Source: Rhodococcus sp. (in: high G+C Gram-positive bacteria)
GTDB taxonomy: Bacteria > Actinomycetota > Actinomycetes > Mycobacteriales > Mycobacteriaceae
DNA: 10,185 bases
NCBI GenBank assembly: GCA_012515885.1
Contig: JAAYXN010000030.1
Location: forward strand, 1 to 10,185
Direction: 5' to 3'
The notes under the pieces were generated by a model. It did no database searches. It saw nothing but the letters and a program-made list of their open reading frames with translations, and was not told the origin of the DNA. Positions 1 through 6,696 of the stretch are shown in pieces (positions within the stretch are counted from its first letter, which is position 1; the number at the start of each line of letters is the position of its first letter). Made by a program: the position numbers and the translations under genes.

Positions 1-827
1 GGTGTCATCGTCATAATCGCCACCATCGCGATCTGCGTGAGAACCATGACGGTTGCACCGATCAGCACACCCGACGGCACGCCCCCGCTAGGCGCCGCCG
101 TACCCGCCGTGGGTGTTTTGCCAGCGATCTCACGTGCTAGCAGCGACGGATCGGGCCGCATCCAGAAAAATATTGTCGCGCCAGCACATACGTAGGCGAC
201 AGCGGCCAGCAGGAACGGTCCCGTTAGCACCGGAAATCCGAGCCAGGACGCGACAGCACCGGTTGGTCGCACCAGATTCGGGCCCGCAACGGCGCCGAAC
301 GTTGTGGCAACCAGCGCGATACTCACTGCCGTCGCCCGCTTGTTTGCGGGCGCCAAGTCGGTTCCCGCATAGCGGGTTTGCAGGTTGGAGGCGGTTCCCG
401 CACCGTACACAACAAGAGAAATGAACAGCAGCGGCACACTCGCCCACACTGCTGCGGCAACGACGCCGACCGCGCCCAGTGCGCCAGCACCGAAACCAGC
501 CGCGAGCCCCACCCGGCGCCCTGACTTACCTGAGAGCCGTCCCACCAGATACGCCGACGCCGCAGAACCTGCTGTAAATAGCGCGACGGGGATGCCCGCC
601 CAACTATCGGCGTTCAGCATTTCTTTCGCGAGTAGGGCGCCGACGACGATGCCCGCGGCAATACCTGCGCCGCCGAACGCTTGGGCGATGGCGGCAACGA
701 TGAGGGTGCGACGGAAAACATGCACCACCGCGGGGTCGTTGAGCGCCGTATCGGCAGCACTTCGATCGGCGGCACTTGTGACGCTCTGTGCTGATTCCGG
801 CAACTTCGACTCGGGGACTGTGGACAT
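1..827 (-). CDS. MFS transporter, N-terminal part (C-terminus beyond left edge)
   Basis: About 275 residues are visible, from ATG 827 to the window edge; no stop is reached. After a roughly 40-residue polar N-terminus (starting MSTVPESKLPES) come about six hydrophobic helices: residues ~41-66, 77-95, 108-128, 130-148, 168-190 and 195-225. A hydrophilic loop and the start of a seventh helix follow, which is the first half of a 12-TM fold. The loop after TM2 carries GRLSGKSGRRVGL, a variant of MFS motif A (GxLxDRxGRRxxL). By family it should be an inner-membrane secondary transporter, most likely an exporter of a small molecule; the substrate cannot be read from sequence. AGGA sits very close to the ATG, but no other in-frame start lies nearby upstream. 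It is divergent from a TetR-family gene, the usual arrangement of an efflux pump with its own repressor. Confidence 0.87.
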   Translation of the reverse strand, partial: MSTVPESKLPESAQSVTSAADRSAADTALNDPAVVHVFRRTLIVAAIAQAFGGAGIAAGIVVGALLAKEMLNADSWAGIPVALFTAGSAASAYLVGRLSGKSGRRVGLAAGFGAGALGAVGVVAAAVWASVPLLFISLVVYGAGTASNLQTRYAGTDLAPANKRATAVSIALVATTFGAVAGPNLVRPTGAVASWLGFPVLTGPFLLAAVAYVCAGATIFFWMRPDPSLLAREIAGKTPTAGTAAPSGGVPSGVLIGATVMVLTQIAMVAIMTMT

Positions 828-900
828 GATCCTCGACTTTCCGCGGCGTGTGGCGGGGTGATCGGGAGCAAGCTCGGTTCCATCCAGACTAGCCCCGCCG

Positions 901-984
901 ATCACTAACTTGAACATAAATGTACGAGATAAAGTTATTTCTTACAACCCTGTAAAAGTTATTTGTGGGCCGTAAGGTGACACC
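901..984. promoter_or_regulatory. Divergent promoter/operator region between MFS and TetR genes
   Basis: This is an AT-rich island in GC-rich surroundings. It holds an exact 10-bp direct repeat AAAGTTATTT (931-940 and 955-964). Between the copies lies the inverted repeat TTACA-N4-TGTAA (942-955). ACAT-AA-ATGT (914-923) and the inverted pair AACTT (907-911)/AAGTT (932-936) are also present. A candidate minus-strand promoter for the transporter is TTGTAA-N17-TACATT. A plus-strand candidate starts with TTGAAC (910-915) but has a poor -10. AAGGTGA (974-980), 4 nt before ATG 985, is the TetR ribosome binding site. The repeats are seen directly; calling them the TetR operator is inference from position. 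Confidence 0.55.
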
Positions 985-1677
985 ATGGCCACCGCCTCCC
1001 GGAACTCCCGCACGCGTGCAGTACGTGGCGACGCGCAGCGCAACCGCGAACGCATCCTGCAGACCTCGCGCATGGTGCTCAGCCGCAACCCGTGCGCAAC
1101 CATGGCGATGATCGCCGAGAAAGCCGGGATCGGACGGGTCACCCTCTACGGCCACTTCCCGTCACGTAAAGACTTGGTCACCGAAGTTTTCGCAGTCCAC
1201 ATGCGGGAAGCGGAACAACTCGTGACATCGATTGACCCGCAGCAGAGCCCACCCGAGCAGATCGCCCACCTCATCCGCACTGCGTGGCCTCTCATGGCCG
1301 AAGTGGACTCACTCATCGCCGCCGCTGAAGCGGAACTGGGCACCGAACACGTTCACGGCGAGCACGGCCGCATCCTCGAATTCGTGCAGGGTGTCATTGC
1401 GGCCGGCATCGACGACGGCTCGTTCCGCACCACCCAATCCCCCACCTGGCTTGCCCAGAGTTTTTTCGCACTCATGCACGGCACCGCAGCCGCGGGCCGG
1501 GCACGCGCTGGCTGCGACGAGATCCCCGAAATCCCCGTTTCTGGCCAGCCGTGGCCAGGTGATTCACAACGCCGCGGTCTAGAACTGCCCGCCGAAACCG
1601 TCGCCAACAACCTTGCTGAGACCTTTCTCGCCGCCCTCGGCCACGCCGCAACCCAGCCTGGGAGCACGGCACCCTGA
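985..1677 (+). CDS. TetR/AcrR-family transcriptional regulator
   Basis: This 230-residue protein has a TetR_N helix-turn-helix at about residues 19-67. It contains IAEKAGIGRVTLYGHFPSRKDL, with the hallmark TLYGHF at the end of the recognition helix. The rest is an alpha-helical ligand-binding/dimerisation domain typical of the family; a Pro/Gly-rich segment at about 178-200 interrupts it before a last helix (203-219). ATG 985 has AAGGTGA 4 nt upstream. It probably represses the divergent MFS transporter gene and itself through the repeat-rich intergenic region, released by a transported compound; this role is inferred from layout. The kinase gene starts 20 bp after its stop, so the regulator and kinase are probably on one transcript. 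The ligand is unknown. Confidence 0.9.
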   Translation: MATASRNSRTRAVRGDAQRNRERILQTSRMVLSRNPCATMAMIAEKAGIGRVTLYGHFPSRKDLVTEVFAVHMREAEQLVTSIDPQQSPPEQIAHLIRTAWPLMAEVDSLIAAAEAELGTEHVHGEHGRILEFVQGVIAAGIDDGSFRTTQSPTWLAQSFFALMHGTAAAGRARAGCDEIPEIPVSGQPWPGDSQRRGLELPAETVANNLAETFLAALGHAATQPGSTAP

Positions 1678-1697
1678 CAATCCACTACCCTGAACGC

Positions 1698-2900
1698 GTG
1701 AGCGAGCAGGAGCGTGCTGAAAGGGGTATCGGGCCCGAGTATCTGATGGGCGGACGGTACCGGCTGCGCTCAAAGCTGGGCGGCGGCGGAATGGGCGCGG
1801 TGTGGCTGGCCCGCGACACCCTGCTGCACCGCGATGTCGCAGTCAAACAGGTCATTACGACAGCCAATTTGGAACCACAAGAAGCGCAGGCTGTTCGTGA
1901 ACGCACCATGCGTGAAGGCCGCAACGCCGCCAAACTCACCCACGCGCATTCCATCGCGATGTACGACGTCGCTCTCGAAGGCGGCGAGCCGTGGCTGGTG
2001 ATGGAGTTCTTCCCGTCCCGCAGCTTGGCGCAGGCGATGAATATCGCCGAGACGCTGCCCCCGCTGGAGGTTGCGCAAATCGGCACCCAGGTGGCGGACG
2101 CTCTCGCCACCGCCCACGAAGCGGGAATCATTCACCGCGACATCAAGCCGGGCAACATTCTTGTTGCCGATCAGGGTCGCGCGTTGGGCACGGTCAAGAT
2201 CAGCGATTTCGGTATCGCCCGCGCCAAAGGTGATACCTCCGAAGACGATTCCGGAGTCATCACCGGTACGCCCGCCTACTTCTCCCCCGAGGTGGCTCGC
2301 GGCAAAGATCCCACCGAAGCGAGCGATGTCTATTCGCTGGGTTCGGCGCTCTACACCGTGATCGAGGGTCGTCCGCCGTTCGGTATTGATAGCGACTCGA
2401 TCGCTCTGCTGCACCGGGTCGCTAAAGGCGAGATTCATGCGCCCGCGAAAACCGGGCCGATGACGGATGTGCTGCTGCACATGCTTGAACCCGACCCGGC
2501 TCGGCGACCCACCATGGCCCAGGCGCGGGACGAACTCGCCCAGGTGGCGTTGGGTACGCACGGAAACATCGACCAAATCCTCGGTGTCCCGGTCTATTCC
2601 GCTGCTGGGACAGTGCCGATGTGGGCGCACCGCACCACACCGGTCCCTGATTCACGTCGTCGACCAACCATGTCGACGCTCTCCGGTCTGCCTGCCGTGC
2701 AGCACAGCACTCCGCTCGGTAACACCCCGCGTCCTTCTGGCCGCATTCAGTGGCCGCCACGGCCCAACGTGCGTCCCGGTGTGCAACCGACGTGGCGTGA
2801 CCAGTTGGTGGCGTGGGCACCGGTCGCGATGGGTGTGATGGTCGCGATCCTCGTCCTGGCCGCTATGGTGGCGCTGTTCGTCCTGATTGAACAGCCTTAA
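1698..2900 (+). CDS. Membrane-anchored Ser/Thr protein kinase without extracellular domain
   Basis: This 400-residue Hanks-type kinase transfers phosphate from ATP to Ser/Thr of target proteins. Visible motifs are the glycine loop LGGGGMGAV (27-35), ATP-binding Lys50 in VAVK, catalytic loop HRDIKPGN (146-153, Asp148), DFG (170-172), activation-segment end GTPAYFSPE (190-198, SPE for APE), Asp210 in DVYSLG and Arg270. All residues needed for activity are present. A Pro/Arg-rich juxtamembrane linker (~310-368) with many Ser/Thr precedes one TM helix (~374-396). Only about four residues follow it, so there is no PASTA or other sensor outside the cell, unlike PknB. GTG 1698 lacks a good ribosome binding site; ATG 1746 (residue 17) just before the domain is an alternative. 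The gene follows the TetR gene by 20 bp and converges on the response regulator gene with a 4-bp gap. A functional link to that stress system is possible but unproven. Confidence 0.93.
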   Translation: MSEQERAERGIGPEYLMGGRYRLRSKLGGGGMGAVWLARDTLLHRDVAVKQVITTANLEPQEAQAVRERTMREGRNAAKLTHAHSIAMYDVALEGGEPWLVMEFFPSRSLAQAMNIAETLPPLEVAQIGTQVADALATAHEAGIIHRDIKPGNILVADQGRALGTVKISDFGIARAKGDTSEDDSGVITGTPAYFSPEVARGKDPTEASDVYSLGSALYTVIEGRPPFGIDSDSIALLHRVAKGEIHAPAKTGPMTDVLLHMLEPDPARRPTMAQARDELAQVALGTHGNIDQILGVPVYSAAGTVPMWAHRTTPVPDSRRRPTMSTLSGLPAVQHSTPLGNTPRPSGRIQWPPRPNVRPGVQPTWRDQLVAWAPVAMGVMVAILVLAAMVALFVLIEQP

Positions 2901-2904
2901 CGCA

Positions 2905-3639
2905 CTAGTCGATACGCCGCTTGTGGGCCCAGCGGGTGAGGGCATTGCGATTGGACTGCTGGGTTTTTCGCAGCACGTTCGACGCATGCGTTTCTACTGT
3001 TTTCACTGAAATAAACAGTTCTTCAGCGATCTCTCGATAGGTGTATCCGCGCGCGAGAAGCCGCAGTACCTCAAGTTCGCGAGGGGTCAGCGAATCCAGT
3101 TCTGGGTCCAGTGGCGGCTCCGGTGCAGCCGAGCGGCCCGTGAACGAGTCCAAAACAAAACCGGCGAGCCGGGGACCAAACACCGCGTCGCCGCCAGCGA
3201 CACGCCGAATACCCTCAGCCAGCTCTGTTCCCGAGATCGACTTGGTGACGTAGCCGCGGGCGCCAGCGCGAATCACCGCAATGACGTCCTCGGCAGCATC
3301 GGAAACGCTCAGCGCCAAACACTCTGGGCCCGCATCAATCCCCCGCAGTACCGCGACGCCACCGCCGTCCGGCATATGCACGTCCAGGAGCACCACGTGT
3401 GGGCTACTGGAGTTGATTCCCGCGATGGCTTCGCGCACCGTCCCCGCTTCGCCCACGATGTCCATGTCGGTTTCACGGGACAGTTCTGCGCGCACTCCCG
3501 ATCGGAACACGGCGTGATCGTCGACAAGAAATACTCGAAACGACGACGATTCGGCGTGGGGATTGTCGGATTCTGAAGCAGGTCCAGCGGGAATTGTCAC
3601 TGCGGGAGGTTCCTCTATTCGAAGGTTAGTTCTCAGCAC
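2905..3639 (-). CDS. esrR: NarL/LuxR-family response regulator, EsrR-like
   Basis: With the GTG 3639 start the protein has 244 residues. A receiver domain (~34-158) shows the acidic pair Asp40/Asp41, phosphoacceptor Asp86 in VVLLDVHMPD, Ser111 at the switch position and Lys133 in YVTKS. A variable linker leads to a LuxR-type HTH (~183-244) with LTPRELEVLRLLARG and the recognition segment FISVKTVETHASNVLRK. It is the DNA-binding partner of the kinase encoded just upstream on the same strand. In C. glutamicum the corresponding pair EsrSR activates an envelope-stress regulon including its own locus. GTG 3639 is preferred because GGGGAG lies 7 nt upstream; GTG 3681 (258 residues) and GTG 3600 (231 residues) are alternatives. 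The stop codon lies 4 bp from the convergent kinase stop. The family call is certain; the EsrR name rests on gene order and partner architecture. Confidence 0.9.
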   Translation of the reverse strand: MLRTNLRIEEPPAVTIPAGPASESDNPHAESSSFRVFLVDDHAVFRSGVRAELSRETDMDIVGEAGTVREAIAGINSSSPHVVLLDVHMPDGGGVAVLRGIDAGPECLALSVSDAAEDVIAVIRAGARGYVTKSISGTELAEGIRRVAGGDAVFGPRLAGFVLDSFTGRSAAPEPPLDPELDSLTPRELEVLRLLARGYTYREIAEELFISVKTVETHASNVLRKTQQSNRNALTRWAHKRRID

Positions 3640-3646
3640 GTCAACT

Positions 3647-3652
3647 CTCCCC
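3647..3652 (-). promoter_or_regulatory. Ribosome binding site deciding esrR start
   Basis: GGGGAG on the minus strand ends 7 nt before GTG 3639. It is the best Shine-Dalgarno match among the three possible GTG starts of the regulator. Confidence 0.5.
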
Positions 3653-3731
3653 ACACTGTAGGTCACAGCCAGCGCGGACACTTCGGTCTCTGCTCGCCAG
3701 TCTCTTCGTCACCGAACCGGTGGATCCAGCG

Positions 3732-5117
3732 TTAGTCACTGTTCGTGGCTGCGGTCGCGTCGTCGGTGGCATTGCGCGGCATATAGATACGCACTTCGGT
3801 GCCTTTACCCGGAGCCGAACGAACATCGACGGTTCCGCCGCGCCGTTCGATACGCGCCGTCACCGACTTGGCGAGTCCTTGACGATCTGAGGCCACCGCG
3901 TCGGGATCGAACCCTGTTCCGCGATCGCGCACAAAAACACTGACCTGATCGGCTTCCGCCTCCATGTAGAGGTGGATCTCGGTCTCACCTGAGTGCTTTG
4001 CAGCGTTGACGAGCGCTTCCCGGGTCGCACCGAGGACCGCTGTAAATCGCTCACGTGAAAGTCCGCCGCCCGCGCCGTCTGCGCTGTCGCTGTCGGCGCG
4101 GCTGCCCTCGTCGTCGAGTTGAACATCGCCGACCGTCACCGGGCGAACCGCGACACCATGCTGGTCTTCCACCTCACCGGCAATGGTGCGCAACCCTTCG
4201 GCAAGGCTCGCGTGATCGCTTTCCCCACCTCCGAAGAGCCAACGCCGCAGTTCACGCTCCTGCCCGCGCGCCAGGCGCGTCACCTCCAGCGGATTATCGG
4301 CCTGCTTTTGAATTAACGCCAACGTCTGCAACACCGAATCATGCAGGTGGGATGCGATTTCTTCACGCTCATCAGTGCGAATCCGGGCCGCGCGCTCAGC
4401 ACCCAACGCACGCCACAGACGCAGCCACAACGGCACTGTCAACAGCGCAGCGCCAACCAGCGTCACAAGCACCGCGAGCAGTGATGAACGCAGCGCCTCA
4501 ATATCGACCTGGGCGAGGATGACCACACCGAGCCCCAGCACGATGAGCGTCGCGCCGCTGACCACCCGCGCCCACGTCAACACCGTGGGACGCTGCGGCA
4601 ACCCCACCGCTGTGCGGGGGCCGTCACTATCGAATTCGCGCCACACCAAGGTGGCGCCGATACCGATCACGATGATTGGGCCCAAGATTGCGCCCACACG
4701 CCCACTAAAGAGCCACGACAACGCAGCCGAACCCGCAAGCCCGAGCGCTATCAGACCGATGGCCTGACGACGTTCCGGTGACGACGGCCGCGTCGTATCC
4801 GTACCTTGCGGGGTAAACACCCACAGCAGGCCGTATGCGGCAATACCTGCGCCGGCGAGGAAAGAAAGCAGTGCAAAGGTGACGCGGACTTTGAGGACAT
4901 CAACACCAAGGTGATCGGATAGTCCGCCCGCAACCCCGGCAACGATCCGTCCACCTGAACGTCGCTCCAACTGACGCGAATTCACGTCAAGCTCTGTGCT
5001 TGCGGTGCCGAGACGAGCCCCACCGGGGCGCGTTACGCCGGGGTACGGCGCCAGCGAAGTGCCGCGCCGACCGGAGGCACCGGTGGCCTGCAGCGAAGGT
5101 TCGGGCACAGATTGCAC
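3732..5117 (-). CDS. esrS: PspC-domain sensor histidine kinase, EsrS-like
   Basis: The protein has 461 residues if it starts at GTG 5117. After a flexible Gly/Pro-rich N-terminus (1-45) comes a PspC domain (~49-105; RRSGGRIVAGVAGGLSDHLG then a TM helix). Further TM helices follow at ~119-138, 143-160, 183-203 and 211-233. The cytoplasmic part has a HisKA_3 helix with EIASHLHDSVLQTL (His259 the likely phosphorylated residue) and a HATPase domain with an N-box (REALVNAAKHS, Asn371), G1 (DRGTGFDP, Asp398) and a G2-like GLAKS. PspC fused to a NarL-type kinase is the defining trait of EsrS, which senses envelope stress such as lipid-II-cycle antibiotics and phosphorylates EsrR. The open frame extends to GTG 5234, but that start would leave only 22 bp for two divergent promoters and would place both palindromes inside the coding region. 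A GTG near 4985 is a weaker alternative. It is followed by esrR after 92 bp. Confidence 0.92.
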   Translation of the reverse strand: MQSVPEPSLQATGASGRRGTSLAPYPGVTRPGGARLGTASTELDVNSRQLERRSGGRIVAGVAGGLSDHLGVDVLKVRVTFALLSFLAGAGIAAYGLLWVFTPQGTDTTRPSSPERRQAIGLIALGLAGSAALSWLFSGRVGAILGPIIVIGIGATLVWREFDSDGPRTAVGLPQRPTVLTWARVVSGATLIVLGLGVVILAQVDIEALRSSLLAVLVTLVGAALLTVPLWLRLWRALGAERAARIRTDEREEIASHLHDSVLQTLALIQKQADNPLEVTRLARGQERELRRWLFGGGESDHASLAEGLRTIAGEVEDQHGVAVRPVTVGDVQLDDEGSRADSDSADGAGGGLSRERFTAVLGATREALVNAAKHSGETEIHLYMEAEADQVSVFVRDRGTGFDPDAVASDRQGLAKSVTARIERRGGTVDVRSAPGKGTEVRIYMPRNATDDATAATNSD

Positions 5118-5124
5118 AGCTAAA

Positions 5125-5129
5125 TCCTG
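5125..5129 (-). promoter_or_regulatory. Ribosome binding site deciding esrS start
   Basis: CAGGA on the minus strand ends 7 nt before GTG 5117. This supports a start 39 codons inside the longest open frame. Confidence 0.5.
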
Positions 5130-5151
5130 CCCTATTCGGCGGCAGCAGACA

Positions 5152-5168
5152 TCAGGGTTTAACCCTGA
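5152..5168. promoter_or_regulatory. Palindrome, candidate EsrR operator on the esrS side
   Basis: TCAGGGTT-T-AACCCTGA is a perfect inverted repeat with 8-bp arms and one central base. It lies 34 nt from the preferred esrS start, where a response regulator would contact a promoter -35 region. LuxR-type regulators bind short inverted repeats as dimers. Assignment to EsrR is inference from position and from its relation to the second site at 5205-5222. Confidence 0.6.
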
Positions 5169-5204
5169 GATTCGTGTTTCGACGCGCCCCAGACCGGGAC
5201 GAAA

Positions 5205-5222
5205 ATCAGGGAACTTCCTGAT
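5205..5222. promoter_or_regulatory. Imperfect palindrome, candidate EsrR operator on the esrI side
   Basis: ATCAGG-GAACTT-CCTGAT shares the TCAGG/CCTGA half-sites of the palindrome at 5152-5168; the GAA/TTC inside adds partial symmetry. It ends 34 nt before ATG 5257 of esrI, nearly the same distance as the first site from esrS. A further CCTGA half-site lies at 5234-5238. Centres of the two palindromes are about 53 bp apart, close to five helical turns. Confidence 0.5.
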
Positions 5223-5256
5223 GCAACGCATCACCTGAACGCAGCATCATGGAGAC

Positions 5257-6696
5257 ATGACCACACCTGGGACTCAACGCGGCTTCCAAGATCAACTCCA
5301 CGATCTATGGCGAACCCGGCCCACGCGACTGCCTTCGGGCAGTCCCGTCGCTGGCGTCTGCGCCGGAATCGGGTATCGCTACCGAGTCGATCCGGTGCTG
5401 GTGCGCGTAGCTTTCGTCGTCGCAACAATTTTCGGCGGCTCCGGCATCCTGCTGTATCTGGCGGGGTGGCTCCTCCTGACGAAGGAAGGAGATAGCGTCT
5501 CGGCTGCAGAATCGCTGGTCGGCAAGGGCGATAGCTCAGACTCGACCACTAAGACGGTGGTGCTGATCGTGGCCCTCGCGATCGCCGTCAGCGTCCTCGG
5601 GCCCGCCGGGATAGGACTCGGCGGGTCGGGAGTGATCGGTTTGGGTCTGATGCTCGGTGGTCTATGGCTTCTCTATCAACGCGAACCCATCCCACCGGCA
5701 GGGGTGGCGCAGCCGGCCGCAGCGTTTCCCGTTCCCGGCTATCCCGTCCCGGGATATCCCATCGTGAGTCACCCGGCGGCCTACAGCCCGTACACGAAAC
5801 TTCCCGACCACTACGAACCGGACGCCCCTGCTGATCCCGCGGCGACCGAGACATCGGGGTCGACGGCGACCGAGACATCAGGGTCGACGGCGACCGAGAC
5901 GTCCGCGCCGACTCAAGGAACGGCGTCCGCTGGGCAATCTGCAACGAACCAATCCACACCGAACCAATCCGCTACAAACCAATCCACGACGCAGCCCGGT
6001 CAGGTCACTCACGACGTGCAGCCCCCATCCTGGGATCCCCTCGGTGTGGCACCGTTCGCGTGGGATCTGCCTGAACCTGCGAAGGCGACGCCAACCCCCG
6101 TCATCCCAGACACCCCCAAGTCGCGGTTAGCTCCCATCACGATCGGTCTGGCCATCATCGCCGCGGCGATCGCCACCGGTATCTCGGTGGGATCAGAAGA
6201 CTCGTGGCTCACGCCTGGCCGGATCGGCGCGATCGCCCTGGCAGTAGTCGGCGTCGGCCTTCTCCTGGGTGCGGTGCTGCGACGCGGCTACGGCCTACTC
6301 GTTGTGACCGCCCCGCTCGCGGGCTTCGTCGTCCTCGCCTCGCTCGTGGGACCACTTGAGTTCGACGCCCGCAACATGGGCAACCATGTGTGGACTCCCG
6401 CCAACGCCGCCGCCGTCGAAGACGAGTACACCATCAAATTCGGATCCGGCACTCTCGACCTCACCAACACCGACCTCGACGCCGACACAACTGTCGACGT
6501 CAGCAGTAGGTTCGGCGATCTGGTGGTCATCTTGCCGCCCGACATGAACGTCATCGATCACTGCGACGCTCGTTTCGGTCACGCTCTATGCCTCACCGAC
6601 GGCACCATCGACGGCGGATCTGACGGCACCGACGGCCCAGTTTTGACCATCAATGCTCAATCCCGATTTGGAAGTGTCGAGGTGTTCCGTGGCTGA
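5257..6696 (+). CDS. esrI: PspC-domain membrane protein with LiaF-like C-terminus, EsrI-like
   Basis: This 479-residue protein starts with a PspC domain (~23-78; LPSGSPVAGVCAGIGYRYRV then TM ~49-75). TM helices at ~100-115 and 118-139 follow. A long Pro/Thr/Ser/Gln-rich low-complexity region (~143-285) leads to three more TM helices (~290-310, 322-341, 343-365). The C-terminal domain (~385-479) has repeated short beta strands with SRFGDLVV, ARFGHALC and SRFGSVEV, resembling the LiaF/YvqF-type envelope-response domain. In C. glutamicum EsrI, encoded divergently from esrSR and carrying PspC, inhibits EsrSR when cells are unstressed, much as LiaF restrains LiaRS in Firmicutes. The same layout here makes this role likely. 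ATG 5257 has GGAG only 2 nt upstream, an unusually short spacing. Two DNA tandem repeats encode parts of the linker. The last bases overlap the next gene. Confidence 0.88.
   Translation: MTTPGTQRGFQDQLHDLWRTRPTRLPSGSPVAGVCAGIGYRYRVDPVLVRVAFVVATIFGGSGILLYLAGWLLLTKEGDSVSAAESLVGKGDSSDSTTKTVVLIVALAIAVSVLGPAGIGLGGSGVIGLGLMLGGLWLLYQREPIPPAGVAQPAAAFPVPGYPVPGYPIVSHPAAYSPYTKLPDHYEPDAPADPAATETSGSTATETSGSTATETSAPTQGTASAGQSATNQSTPNQSATNQSTTQPGQVTHDVQPPSWDPLGVAPFAWDLPEPAKATPTPVIPDTPKSRLAPITIGLAIIAAAIATGISVGSEDSWLTPGRIGAIALAVVGVGLLLGAVLRRGYGLLVVTAPLAGFVVLASLVGPLEFDARNMGNHVWTPANAAAVEDEYTIKFGSGTLDLTNTDLDADTTVDVSSRFGDLVVILPPDMNVIDHCDARFGHALCLTDGTIDGGSDGTDGPVLTINAQSRFGSVEVFRG
5842..5906 (+). repeat. 24-bp in-frame tandem repeat within esrI
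   Basis: Two full units (5842-5865, 5866-5889), differing at one base, and a degenerate partial third (5890-5906) encode ATETSGST repeats in the linker. The 24-bp unit keeps the frame if copies are gained or lost. Confidence 0.85.
5946..5985 (+). repeat. 15-bp periodic repeat within esrI
   Basis: GAACCAATCC at 5946-5955 and 5961-5970 and AAACCAATCC at 5976-5985 recur every 15 bp and encode an (S/P)NQS-type Asn/Gln/Ser-rich stretch. The period preserves the frame. Confidence 0.75.
6679..6682 (+). promoter_or_regulatory. Ribosome binding site for the 90-residue membrane protein, inside esrI
   Basis: GAGG ends 6 nt before GTG 6689 and lies within the last codons of esrI. This favours GTG 6689 over ATG 6653 or ATG 6701 and suggests translational coupling. 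Confidence 0.55.

Noticed and set aside
1770..2630. 286-codon open frame on the minus strand
   Set aside because: It is antisense to the conserved kinase domain and shows no coherent protein features; it is a GC-bias shadow.
3640..3731. Separate promoter or hairpin control element before esrR
   Set aside because: Only a 5-bp stem with a 3-nt loop (CACCG-AAC-CGGTG, 3710-3722) is present and no TCAGG/CCTGA palindrome, so co-transcription with esrS is the simpler reading.
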